A DNA stretch of 64,000 nucleotides from Pseudoalteromonas sp. R3. GTDB taxonomy: Bacteria; Pseudomonadota; Gammaproteobacteria; Enterobacterales; Alteromonadaceae. The translations under genes and the position numbers were made by a program. Shown here piece after piece: positions 39,127 to 47,468 of the stretch. The notes beneath the pieces are model-generated. The model was given only the letters and a program-made list of their open reading frames with translations. It searched no databases and had not been told where the DNA came from. The stretch spans positions 1,054,001 to 1,118,000 of the forward strand of contig NZ_CP034835.1 of assembly GCF_004014715.1 (NCBI RefSeq), read 5' to 3'. Position 1 is the first letter of the stretch. Every line of letters starts with the position of its first letter.

Positions 39127-39806
39127 TAATTCTCCTCCTGAAGGCATTGCAGTTTAAACCCTTGTCTGGGTATGGCATCAACTGTGATATGGGCTGTGCA
39201 TGCAGCCAACGCTTTGCGCAGGTGGTGAATATGCACTTTAAGCGCGTTGCTGTCTGGCTGTTCATCGCCCCAGATGGCCTGCAACAGCACTTGCCTGGTA
39301 ACCAGGTTAGGGTGGGCGCGCAGCAGGGTTTCGAGTATTACCATGCCGGTCGGGCTGAGCTTAAGACGGCTGCCATGATACGTGGCGTCACGGCCATCTA
39401 TATCCAGACATAACCCGGCCAGCTCCAGCCTTTTGATCTCACCGCTTTTGCGTTTGGCCAGGGTTTTTACCCTGACCACCAGCTCCATCATGGCAAAAGG
39501 TTTGACCAGGTAATCGTCACAGCCGGTGGCAAAACCGGCCAGTTTGTCTTCGAGCTGATCTCGCGCGGTGAGCATGATCACTGAGGTATCGTCGCCTTCG
39601 TCGCGCAGTGCCTGACAGATCTGCAGGCCATCCATACGCGGCAGGTTTAAATCCAGAATGATCACCTGATAGTGGTTATCGCGGATCAGGTTGAGCGCGG
39701 CGACCCCGTTGGCTGCGTGGTCGCAGATGATGTTTTCCAGCTCAAAGTAATCAATGATGTTACCGGCCAGTGCCAGGTCATCCTCAACTAAAATGACGTT
39801 GATCAT
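39126..39806 (-). CDS. OmpR-family response regulator of the RND efflux operon
   Basis: A 226-residue regulator. The receiver shows VILVEDDLALA, phospho-acceptor Asp52 in IILDLNLPRMDG and the Lys in YLVKPFAMME. The winged helix has LSPTGMVILETLLRAHPNLVTRQVLL and KVHIHHLRKAL. ATG 39806 is preferred because GGAG lies 10 nt upstream; ATG 39815 would be only 1 nt from that site. The start lies inside the end of the pump gene. It presumably controls this operon, including itself. Confidence 0.93.
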   Translation of the reverse strand: MINVILVEDDLALAGNIIDYFELENIICDHAANGVAALNLIRDNHYQVIILDLNLPRMDGLQICQALRDEGDDTSVIMLTARDQLEDKLAGFATGCDDYLVKPFAMMELVVRVKTLAKRKSGEIKRLELAGLCLDIDGRDATYHGSRLKLSPTGMVILETLLRAHPNLVTRQVLLQAIWGDEQPDSNALKVHIHHLRKALAACTAHITVDAIPRQGFKLQCLQEEN

Positions 39807-42800
39807 GGGGGACATGCTCCGTACTAATGGGGTTGAATCGGCTCATCAGGTTAGCAATATCGTGGCTGATCAGCAGTAATACAGGAATTAAAAACAAGGT
39901 GATAGCAGTGGCAAACAAGATGCCATAGCCCAGCGATGCCGCGGCGGGGATCAGAAACTGTGCCTGCTGAGAGGTCTCACCCAAAATAGGATACAGTCCG
40001 GCAAAGGTGGTCAGTGACGTCAGCAGTATTGCGCGCAGGCGACCTGTGCAGGCTTCAAGAAGCGCATTTTGCATGGTTTTCCCCTCATTGCGATAGCGAT
40101 TAAACTGGCTAACCAGCAGCAGGCTGTCGTTGATCACCACGCCACTGAGCGCCAGTATGCCATTTAAGGATAGAATACTGAGCGTTAAACCTAAGCCCCA
40201 GTGTCCTAAAATCGCGCCCACAAAGCCAAACGGGATCACCGACATGATGATCAGTGGCTGCCAGTAGGATTTCAGTGGGATAGCCAGCAGTGCATAGATG
40301 GCCAGCAGTGCCAGCAGGTAAGCCGAGCTCATGGAGTCGGTGGCTTCTTTTTGGTGCTCGGCTTCCCCGGCAAAGTGCAGCGTCAGATCCGGGTACTGAG
40401 CACGTAGCTCAGGGACCACGCTTTGTTCCAGTTTGGCCACTAATTCAGTGGGGGTCAGCTGGGTTTTATTCACCGCAGCGGACACGGTGACCGCTCTGAC
40501 GCCGTTGATACGGGTAATGGACTGCACTTCGCTGGTGTAGATTACTTTTGCAACGTTGCCCAGCGGCACGGTTCGCCCGTCCGGGGCACGCACCCTGGCT
40601 GCAAGCACATCCCCTTGTTCGCTGCGTTCATCCAACGGGTAGCGTACCCTTACTTTTACTTCGTCCTTATTACGCATATAGCGTTGTACCACTTCTCCGC
40701 CAAAGGCTTGTAACAGCTGGCGTGCCAGTAACTGCGTGGTAAAGCCGAGCATTTCGCCCTCTTCGGTCACTTCAAAACGCATGGTCGCTTCGCCCGGAGC
40801 CAGCGAGCTGTCGATGCTGTGTACGCCGCTGATGTCACGCAGCGCCTGCTGCAAGGTCGCTTCGGCGGCCTCTAATGTTTCGTCGCTGGTACTTTTTAGC
40901 TCCACCTTAAAGTTGGAAACACGCGCCAGTTGCGCCTGAATGTGTAAGGTTTTACTGGCCTCCGGGGTGCCAGCGATGGCGCGCCAGCGTTTCGCCAGTT
41001 CGCTCAGGGTATAGGGCTGGGTGCCGGCCAGTTCCACATTAAGTGTACCGCTCTGATCGCCCGTGGCACTGACCGACACGCTGGCAATGTGGCTGATGTT
41101 TTGCTGTTCCAGCAATTGCTGCTCGGCCTGATATAGCTGGGCCTCGAGCCGATCCAGATTGCGGGCAGTCTGGCCAAAACTGGCGTCGTTATAGAGTGTC
41201 ATGGTGGAGGTGATGGTATCCGCTGGCAGTCCGGGGAAGAAGCCCACTCTGACCATGCCCTGGGTGATCAGGCTGATGGCCAGAAAAAACAGTGCAACAA
41301 ACCCCATCAGTGCGGCGTAGCGAAAGTGCATTACGCGCTCCAGTGCGGGTTTGTACAGGCGTTGATTAAAGCCGATCAGTAAACCGTCTGCCCTTTGTTG
41401 CATGCGATGCCAAAGCAGTGCGATGCGGTTTGGCTGTTTTTGGGGTTTTTGTCGGGTGTGAATGTGCGCCAGATGCGCCGGTAAGATCAGTTTAGATTCC
41501 ACCACAGACAGCAACAAACATAAGGTGACCACAGTGCCAAACTGCGCATACAGAACGCCCAGCCCGCCCGATATATTGGCCAGTGCTGCAAAGGCTGCAA
41601 CGGTCGTTAACACACCAAACAGAGTAGGGACCGCGACCAGGTGGGTGCCTTTGATGGTGTTACTGAGGGTGTCGCCAAAGCGTTTTCGGGTGGTGTAAAT
41701 ACTTTCACCCACCACCACGGCATCGTCCACGACTATGCCCAGCGCCATAATAAAGCCAAAAGTGGTCATTTCGTTGAGGGTCATGCCCGTGTAGGGCTCA
41801 GTCATAAAATACAGGCTGCCAAAGAACACAAAAGGCAGGCCCGCAGCAACCCAGAAAGCCACTTTCAGGTTTAAAAACAGCGCCAGTACCATAAACACCA
41901 GGGCAATACCGCTCAGCGCGTTCAGGCTCAGCAGGCTCAGGCGCTCGGTGATCAGTTTAGAATTGTCGTACCAGGTGATAAGCGAAGCGCCTTCAGGCAG
42001 CTTGCTTTGCCATTTGGCCACCACGGCTTTGGCCTGTGCCACGCTTTTGCTCATGTCGCCATACTCGTCCATCACTATGGTAATGCCGTAGGTGGGATGA
42101 CCGTTAAACCGGGCCAGATGAAAGCTGTCATCGGCAAAGGTGTCTTGTAATGTGGCAACGTCACTGAGTCGAATGCTTTTGCCCGCAGCTGTGGTGGTGA
42201 CCACAATCGAGGCAAAGTCGCTGGCATAAAGCGCCTGCTCGGCGGCTTTAAGGCGCAATACCTTATCCGGGTTACGCAAGCTGGTGGTCAGTGCGGTGCC
42301 GGAATACTGATTGATGGCCTCGGCCACGGCGCTGAAACTGAGCTGATAGGCCTGCAGGCGGGCCTCGTCGATTTCAATGGCCACCAGCGGATCACGGTGA
42401 TCGTTTTGGTTGAGTGTGGCGATATTGGGCTGAGCCAGTAAGTCGTCGGCCAGCTGGCTGCCCAGGGTTTGCAGTGTCTGAGTCGACAGCTCGCCAAACA
42501 GCTGCACCCGGATCACTTCCTGCTCCCGTTGGGCCGTGGTGATCACGGGTTTCTCGGCATTTTCTGGCAGGTTGTAGATGGCATCAACCTGATTTTTAAT
42601 GTCTCTTTGTAAGGTATCCAGATCATGTTGCGAGGTTTTTTCTACCAGTACCTGCACACTGCTGGCGCTGGCTGTGGTGGTAACGCGTTTGATCCCTTTG
42701 ACGGATTCCAGGGCATTTTCTATGGCGATTGCAATGCCCTGCTCGGCCTGGGCGGCACTGCCGCTAGGGTAGGCCACGCTGATCTGTACTGTGTCCGGGT

Positions 42801-42933
42801 CTTGTTGCGGAAAGCCTTCTTTGCGCAGACTACCGGCGCTGCTTAGCCCCAGCAGGATCACCGCCAGCATAAGCAGGTTGGCAGCGACGGGGTTTTTGGC
42901 AAACCAGGCAATGATTGAAAAACGTTCAGTCAT
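39784..42933 (-). CDS. RND-family efflux transporter permease
   Basis: A 1,049-residue AcrB-type inner-membrane pump. The first span is followed by a periplasmic porter domain beginning FPQQDPDTVQISVAYPSGSA. The canonical span 4 motif lies in GIVVDDAVVVGESIY, with the paired Asp that relay protons, and the second half repeats the fold (GVVINDSLLLVSQFNRYRNEGK). Such pumps take drugs, detergents or metals from periplasm or membrane to an outer-membrane channel. The adaptor gene overlaps upstream by 8 nt. No TolC-like gene is in the operon, so an outside channel must be shared. The substrate is unknown. Confidence 0.95.
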   Translation of the reverse strand: MTERFSIIAWFAKNPVAANLLMLAVILLGLSSAGSLRKEGFPQQDPDTVQISVAYPSGSAAQAEQGIAIAIENALESVKGIKRVTTTASASSVQVLVEKTSQHDLDTLQRDIKNQVDAIYNLPENAEKPVITTAQREQEVIRVQLFGELSTQTLQTLGSQLADDLLAQPNIATLNQNDHRDPLVAIEIDEARLQAYQLSFSAVAEAINQYSGTALTTSLRNPDKVLRLKAAEQALYASDFASIVVTTTAAGKSIRLSDVATLQDTFADDSFHLARFNGHPTYGITIVMDEYGDMSKSVAQAKAVVAKWQSKLPEGASLITWYDNSKLITERLSLLSLNALSGIALVFMVLALFLNLKVAFWVAAGLPFVFFGSLYFMTEPYTGMTLNEMTTFGFIMALGIVVDDAVVVGESIYTTRKRFGDTLSNTIKGTHLVAVPTLFGVLTTVAAFAALANISGGLGVLYAQFGTVVTLCLLLSVVESKLILPAHLAHIHTRQKPQKQPNRIALLWHRMQQRADGLLIGFNQRLYKPALERVMHFRYAALMGFVALFFLAISLITQGMVRVGFFPGLPADTITSTMTLYNDASFGQTARNLDRLEAQLYQAEQQLLEQQNISHIASVSVSATGDQSGTLNVELAGTQPYTLSELAKRWRAIAGTPEASKTLHIQAQLARVSNFKVELKSTSDETLEAAEATLQQALRDISGVHSIDSSLAPGEATMRFEVTEEGEMLGFTTQLLARQLLQAFGGEVVQRYMRNKDEVKVRVRYPLDERSEQGDVLAARVRAPDGRTVPLGNVAKVIYTSEVQSITRINGVRAVTVSAAVNKTQLTPTELVAKLEQSVVPELRAQYPDLTLHFAGEAEHQKEATDSMSSAYLLALLAIYALLAIPLKSYWQPLIIMSVIPFGFVGAILGHWGLGLTLSILSLNGILALSGVVINDSLLLVSQFNRYRNEGKTMQNALLEACTGRLRAILLTSLTTFAGLYPILGETSQQAQFLIPAAASLGYGILFATAITLFLIPVLLLISHDIANLMSRFNPISTEHVPHDQRHFS

Positions 42934-44125
42934 GGGCGCGCTCCTCTGTTACTGGGGTGACCTTCATGCCGTCGAGATAGGCACTGAGCGGGCGCAGCAC
43001 GATGTTGGCCTGGTGCATGCCTTTGCGGGCCTTGATATAAACGGCGCCGTGCTGGCGAAACTGGATCTGCGGGGTAAAGTGTGCCAGGCGATTTTCCTCA
43101 TCGACATACCAGATACGATTTTGCTGCGACAAGGCTGACGCGGGAATGCGCCACAGGTCGTTTTGCTCCACGCCCTTAATGTGTACCTCCACATAGCTGC
43201 CAAAGTACAGCGGCTGAGCCTGTTCCAGGGGGTTGTCTACGCTGACAATGGCCAGACGCTGGCGCGACTGAGGGTCAATATGCTGACTCAGGCGCGTCAC
43301 CCGACCGTGCCATTGTGTGTCTGCGGTATCGCTTGTGGCATCGTTGAGCGTAACCGACCAGCCGCCTTCGGGAATCGCCTGAGCGGGCAGGTGCTGCCAT
43401 TGCTCGGCGCTGAGTTCAACGGATACTTCGGCCTGCGCTGTGCTGTAAAGTGTGGCAATGGGGCTGCCCGGTTGGACATAACTGCCAGGCTGTACCGAGC
43501 GCGTGACTATGGTGGCATCAAAGGGCAGAGTAAACTGGCTGGCGGCCAGGTTATATCGGGCACTCTCTAGTTCCGCTTTCGCTAAACTTAGCTGCGTGGC
43601 CACAACGTCTTGCTGAGGAGCACGTAAAGAAGACAAGATCCCATTACTGTCGGTGTTGGCCAGCTGGCGCCACTGCGCCTTGTTTGGCGAGGTCTGCAGC
43701 TTTTCTTCTTCCGCATTCAGCCTGGCTTGTGCCAGTGATACTTCGGCACTGGCCAGTGCCTGTTGCAGCTGGGTGTCGTCTATGCGTGCCAGTACCGTCC
43801 CCGCCGACAGGCGTGCCCCTTGCTTAAAGTCTGGATGGAGCAGAGTCACCCGGCCGCCCACCTCGCTACTGAGCGTCAGTGCGTGGGTAGCCTTGACTGT
43901 GCCATGCGCGGTAATGACCCGAGTGTAACTTGCTGCCTGCACTGGAGTGACCGTGACCTGAGGGAGGCTCAGGGCTGTGCCCGTTTGTTGGCGTTGCTCA
44001 GAGCCAGGCTGAGGCTGGGTTTGTGCTTCGCCACCACCCATAGAAGGAATAGCAAAGACAATGGCAGCACACAGGCCACAAAAAGCCAGCTGGGTAATGA
44101 GTAAACGGTTGTTGAGTAACGTCAT
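42926..44125 (-). CDS. RND efflux periplasmic adaptor (membrane fusion protein)
   Basis: A 399-residue adaptor that bridges the pump and an outer-membrane channel. It has an N-terminal hydrophobic signal/anchor (LITQLAFCGLCAAIVFAI), a first half-lipoyl segment with GTVKATHALTLSSEVGGRV, a coiled-coil hairpin rich in Ala, Glu and Leu (about 135-200), the second half-lipoyl FTLPFDATIVTRSVQPGSYVQPG and a beta-barrel domain. It is the first gene of a minus-strand operon of adaptor, pump, regulator and kinase. No lipobox is seen, so it is probably anchored by its N-terminal span. Confidence 0.93.
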   Translation of the reverse strand: MTLLNNRLLITQLAFCGLCAAIVFAIPSMGGGEAQTQPQPGSEQRQQTGTALSLPQVTVTPVQAASYTRVITAHGTVKATHALTLSSEVGGRVTLLHPDFKQGARLSAGTVLARIDDTQLQQALASAEVSLAQARLNAEEEKLQTSPNKAQWRQLANTDSNGILSSLRAPQQDVVATQLSLAKAELESARYNLAASQFTLPFDATIVTRSVQPGSYVQPGSPIATLYSTAQAEVSVELSAEQWQHLPAQAIPEGGWSVTLNDATSDTADTQWHGRVTRLSQHIDPQSRQRLAIVSVDNPLEQAQPLYFGSYVEVHIKGVEQNDLWRIPASALSQQNRIWYVDEENRLAHFTPQIQFRQHGAVYIKARKGMHQANIVLRPLSAYLDGMKVTPVTEERAHD

Positions 44126-44264
44126 GATGAATTCTCTGAATAAGCACTTAGGTTTGCCCGCCGATTTTTGATGCGGGTAAAAAGCAACCGCCAGTCTAAA
44201 GAGTGTATGGTTAAAGGCGGGTTAAAGAGATTTGTAAGCGCTGCAACTCTTTGATCAAACTATG

Positions 44265-44298
44265 AATAATAAAAAGCCGCAGGTAGGACTACGGCTTT
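44265..44298 (-). terminator. Rho-independent terminator after the di-heme peroxidase gene
   Basis: On the minus strand AAAGCCG is followed by a 12-nt loop region and CGGCTTTTT, with extra AG/CT pairing inside and a T-rich end. It lies about 50 nt after the stop of the 44347-46617 gene. Confidence 0.7.
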
Positions 44299-44346
44299 GG
44301 GGTTGATATCACGGCTGATATCTAGTGGGCAAAGTAGAGGGAGACT

Positions 44347-46617
44347 CTAGTTTGGCTTGCGGTTCTGTTTGTGATCCTTAGGGCGCTCAGGACGAATGAG
44401 GTCGGCCTGAATACTCACGCCTTCATTCTGGCCATCACCTGAGAGCAAAAAGTAATACCAGCCGGGAGGCGGGCTGTCGATGCGCAGAAACTCAGTGTTG
44501 TCTGCTGAGCGTGAAGCAAAGGTATACATACTGGTGCTGGGCCAGAAAGTGCTAACAAACAGGTCGCTGTTGCCGACGCCGTGTCGGGTGCGAATTTCCA
44601 GCGTGCTACCCGGCTCAGTCACTTTGATAAAAAAGTAACTATCACCAGGCGCCGCACATTGGGCACTGCCAGACATAAGCTCAGCATAGCCACTGGGCAG
44701 GCCCTGCTCACAGGCATTGACGATATCGCGGGGTTGCTCACCGGGCTCACGCAGGGCGCTGTCGATGCCCGCTGCAATGGTCAGTCCTTCATAGCCCTGC
44801 GGATCCAGTACAGAGACAAAGTGGCGGCCCCGATTGATGGTCACTTTCAGCACCTGCTCGGTGCCTGTGCCGCGCGATACTGCCTGAGCATTCGCCGGAT
44901 CGGCCCATTGGTCGGCGCTGTAAAAGAGGCGAGGGCGTCCTGCGCCACCACGGCTGCTGAAGTACAAGGTGGTGTTATCCTGTGCGACATCCACATAAAA
45001 ATAATGGGCTTTGCCCGAAATACACTCACCCTGCGCCAGCAACAAGCGGCTGCCAGTGACCGCCGTATCGCCCTGACGGCAGTCTGCGGGCAGATATAAG
45101 GGCACACCCTGATAGTTTTTGGCAAACAGTTGCAGGCCATCCGGATCGCCTTCCTGTGGTTGTGGAAGCCAGGCTTTGAGGCACTCAGCTTGCTTTACAC
45201 ATGGATCGGTCAGGGCCTTCATAAAGTTGACCAGATCCGCTTTTTCCTGAGTGCTCAGCTCCAGTTTACGCAGTACCGGGGCACCATCGGCAATTTCATC
45301 ATCAATGATTTTCGCGGCGGCATCGGTGTGCTGTCGGGTATCGGGGAACAAGTCGACACAATTTTCTATGTCTTTGAATTGTGGCTGTCTGCACCAGCCC
45401 TGATTGTCTATGTAGTTATCTAATACTGCATGGTAATCATCGTAGTGCTCGACCACTTCCTCCAGGGTATCGTAGCTACCTGCATGTCCATACGGACCGG
45501 TGACCTCGACGTTCAGCAGGGTTGTGGAGCGAAAGCTGTAGATATCATCCAGATTCTGGTTGCGCAGCATACGGCCGCGATCATTGCTTTCATCGCCTGG
45601 CTCACCGATACCAGGCCCAATTTGTGGAAAAGCCAGGCGGTGGTGGTTGGTGCCTTTAGTCTGACTAAAGCTGTCGGTGTTGTGACAGCCAATGCACTGG
45701 GTGGGCAAAAAGTCAGGCTCGCTGCCACCATCTGATGGTGGGGGAGGCATGTAGAGATACAAGTAGGCCCCGCGTTTTTCGGATTCACTCAGCGCGTTTT
45801 TATCGCCCTGAACGTAGCGGTTCCAGGGATTGTCGGTAAAATTCATCGATTGCTGATAGGCCGCCAGAGCACGGGTGATGTTATCAAAAGTAACGATTTC
45901 TTCAGCGCTTTTATCGCCATAGACCGCGGCAAAATAATCCCGCCACTGGTTGCGAAACAGCTCACCCTGAGCGCTGCCATAGTTGCCGATACGCGCTGCC
46001 AGATGGGCCCTGACGGCTTCATTAGGTGCGCCTTTCATAAACTCAAAGCCCTGCATTTCTGAAGGGGTCACGACCGGAAAGCGTGCTTGTGCCGCTAACA
46101 AAGAGTCACCCGCATTGGGGTCGGCTTCACCATGAGGTACATCCGGCGTACTGATCCCCTGCTCGGGGTTCAGCCAGTCCAGAAACTCCACCCGGGCATC
46201 ACGAAACAAACTGCGTTTATGCACCCAGGCATTGAAAATACTGGGTGAGTTGCGTGGCACATAAAATTGCCCTGTGGTGGTTTTACGGCCCGGCCCGAGT
46301 ACATCCGGGTCTTGCGCCAGTGTGCCTACGGGCAGGGAAAGACCGTCACCACCACCCAGGTAGGGGTGGTGACAGCTGGCGCAGGCGACTTGCTTATCGC
46401 CACTGAGCGCTTTGCTAAAAAACAGCAGCTTACCCAGTTTGACCTCGGGGTCATCGACGCCGGGTAAATCAAAGCCGTTATCGGGCTTGCCTGTCAGACC
46501 ATGCTGAGCAATGAGCTCAGAGAGTGCCTGGTCTAAGTCATCAGGTATGGGCAGCGCGTGTGCGTTAAACGCGCTGCCCAGAAAAAGTGCAATAGCACTA
46601 GTTTTAACCTTTCTCAT
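44347..46617 (-). CDS. Di-heme cytochrome c peroxidase/MauG-family protein with PPC-like tail
   Basis: A 756-residue secreted protein (signal cut near NAHALP). Two heme c sites are present: CASCH (Cys79, Cys82, His83) and CIGCH (Cys308, Cys311, His312), as in bacterial CcP and MauG. The region VPRNSPSIFNAWVHKRSLFRDAR and the loop TTLLNVEVTGPYGHAGSYDTLEEVV are typical. The enzyme part ends near residue 470. Two further domains (about 495-620 and 630-745) look like PPC modules (LYFSSRGGAGRPRLFYS; DLFVSTFW ... GWYYFLLSGDG), unusual for this family. It may oxidise a partner or remove peroxide in the periplasm or outside. Confidence 0.88.
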   Translation of the reverse strand: MRKVKTSAIALFLGSAFNAHALPIPDDLDQALSELIAQHGLTGKPDNGFDLPGVDDPEVKLGKLLFFSKALSGDKQVACASCHHPYLGGGDGLSLPVGTLAQDPDVLGPGRKTTTGQFYVPRNSPSIFNAWVHKRSLFRDARVEFLDWLNPEQGISTPDVPHGEADPNAGDSLLAAQARFPVVTPSEMQGFEFMKGAPNEAVRAHLAARIGNYGSAQGELFRNQWRDYFAAVYGDKSAEEIVTFDNITRALAAYQQSMNFTDNPWNRYVQGDKNALSESEKRGAYLYLYMPPPPSDGGSEPDFLPTQCIGCHNTDSFSQTKGTNHHRLAFPQIGPGIGEPGDESNDRGRMLRNQNLDDIYSFRSTTLLNVEVTGPYGHAGSYDTLEEVVEHYDDYHAVLDNYIDNQGWCRQPQFKDIENCVDLFPDTRQHTDAAAKIIDDEIADGAPVLRKLELSTQEKADLVNFMKALTDPCVKQAECLKAWLPQPQEGDPDGLQLFAKNYQGVPLYLPADCRQGDTAVTGSRLLLAQGECISGKAHYFYVDVAQDNTTLYFSSRGGAGRPRLFYSADQWADPANAQAVSRGTGTEQVLKVTINRGRHFVSVLDPQGYEGLTIAAGIDSALREPGEQPRDIVNACEQGLPSGYAELMSGSAQCAAPGDSYFFIKVTEPGSTLEIRTRHGVGNSDLFVSTFWPSTSMYTFASRSADNTEFLRIDSPPPGWYYFLLSGDGQNEGVSIQADLIRPERPKDHKQNRKPN

Positions 46618-46922
46618 GTTGATCTTCCTTTCACTACAGTTGCTTTAGTACGGACGGGCCGGCTCTGAGGTTAAGCTAACGTGTTCTGGGTTAAATAAAG
46701 GTTAAAGTTGCATTGGGTATAAATATTCCCAATTGGCTAATAATGCGCTTTGAAGAATGGAGTGATCAAAGTATGAGCTATTTTTATAAATGTTTTTTAA
46801 TGAATGATTATTTATTAATCTCGATTTGATTTAAATAAATATTTCATCTATTTGGGCTTTTTGCGACTATAAAAACCTGATACTGTTACCGCGAATTACG
46901 TAACTAACCAAAGGAAATTAAG
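46618..46922. promoter_or_regulatory. Divergent intergenic region, very AT-rich
   Basis: About 305 bp between the peroxidase gene (minus) and the small peptide gene (plus). It must hold both promoters. TATAAA at 46868 and nearby TTGCGA are possible promoter parts, but their spacing is not canonical. A strong AAGGA ribosome site for the peptide ends the region at 46911-46915. Confidence 0.4.
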
Positions 46923-47081
46923 ATGTTACTTAAACTAAGCAAAAAGACTGTTAAAAACCTTAACACCACTTCTGCTAAACTTAACCCACAGCAAACCCCA
47001 CAGGTTGCTGGTGGTACTAACCTGGACACACTTATGTGTCTGAGAACTATGCAGTGCCCGCAAACCTGGCAGTGCGCTTAA
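46923..47081 (+). CDS. Putative RiPP precursor peptide with double-glycine leader
   Basis: A 52-residue frame with AAGGA 7 nt before the ATG. The leader is basic and Leu-patterned (MLLKLSKKTVKNLNTTSAKL) and ends QQTPQVAGG, a double-glycine cleavage motif. The proposed core is TNLDTLMCLRTMQCPQTWQCA, with three Cys and four Thr, the composition of lanthipeptide or other thioether/disulfide peptides. Leaders of this kind (LKLxKKxVKxL ... QVAGG) occur in class I lanthipeptide-like precursors of Gram-negatives, as I recall. No LanB, LanC, LanM or C39 peptidase-transporter gene is in the window, so maturation enzymes would be elsewhere. A TonB receptor follows. A bacteriocin with free Cys is the alternative. 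Confidence 0.75.
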   Translation: MLLKLSKKTVKNLNTTSAKLNPQQTPQVAGGTNLDTLMCLRTMQCPQTWQCA

Positions 47082-47468
47082 TTGCTATTGTATGACCTGA
47101 ACAGGCGCCCTCAGAAGGTAACCTGACAAGGTGATATATTTAGTTTCTTGCTAGACAATGTTGTTGATCGTAGGCCAGTTTACTGGCCTGCTTTGTGTAC
47201 AGAGAGCCTTATTCTGTGTTCTGAATCGTACCGTACTTTACTCAGCTCAGCCCTTTCCCTGCAAACGTTCAATGTAACGTGCAAGCCTCTCGCTTTGTTC
47301 ACACTGATATCTGCTTACCGACAGTTCGAGTTGCTTAGCTCAACATGTCGCATGCATTTATAGGCAAATACCCGCTATCCCATGCTCTCCTGAAGCCCCG
47401 GGTTGCAATGCCTGCTATGTGCGACTATTACTTTAAAGGTACTTTTACCGCGAAAGATGCAGGCAGAT
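47082..47468. other. Stretch between the peptide gene and the TonB receptor
   Basis: About 390 bp. It contains a perfect hairpin, AGGCCAG-TTTA-CTGGCCT (47172-47189), followed by CTTTG; this may end the peptide transcript. The rest shows no gene I can support. Frames here run into the receptor gene and lack ribosome sites. Confidence 0.5.
47172..47189 (+). terminator. Hairpin downstream of the peptide gene
   Basis: AGGCCAG pairs perfectly with CTGGCCT around a TTTA loop. A short T-rich stretch follows, but there is no long T run, so termination strength is uncertain. Confidence 0.45.

Noticed and set aside
43163..43570. A 135-codon frame antisense to the RND adaptor gene
   Set aside because: It overlaps a clear adaptor gene and has no protein-like features.
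44581..45099. A 172-codon open frame antisense to the di-heme peroxidase gene
   Set aside because: It lies fully inside a convincing gene on the other strand, has no ribosome site and no domain-like sequence; it is a shadow of a GC-richer coding region.
46923..47081. The small peptide as a graspetide precursor for the ATP-grasp operon
   Set aside because: The core has one Asp and no repeated Thr-Glu/Asp pattern, and the ligases resemble dipeptide ligases rather than graspetide macrocyclases; the loci are also 15 kb apart.
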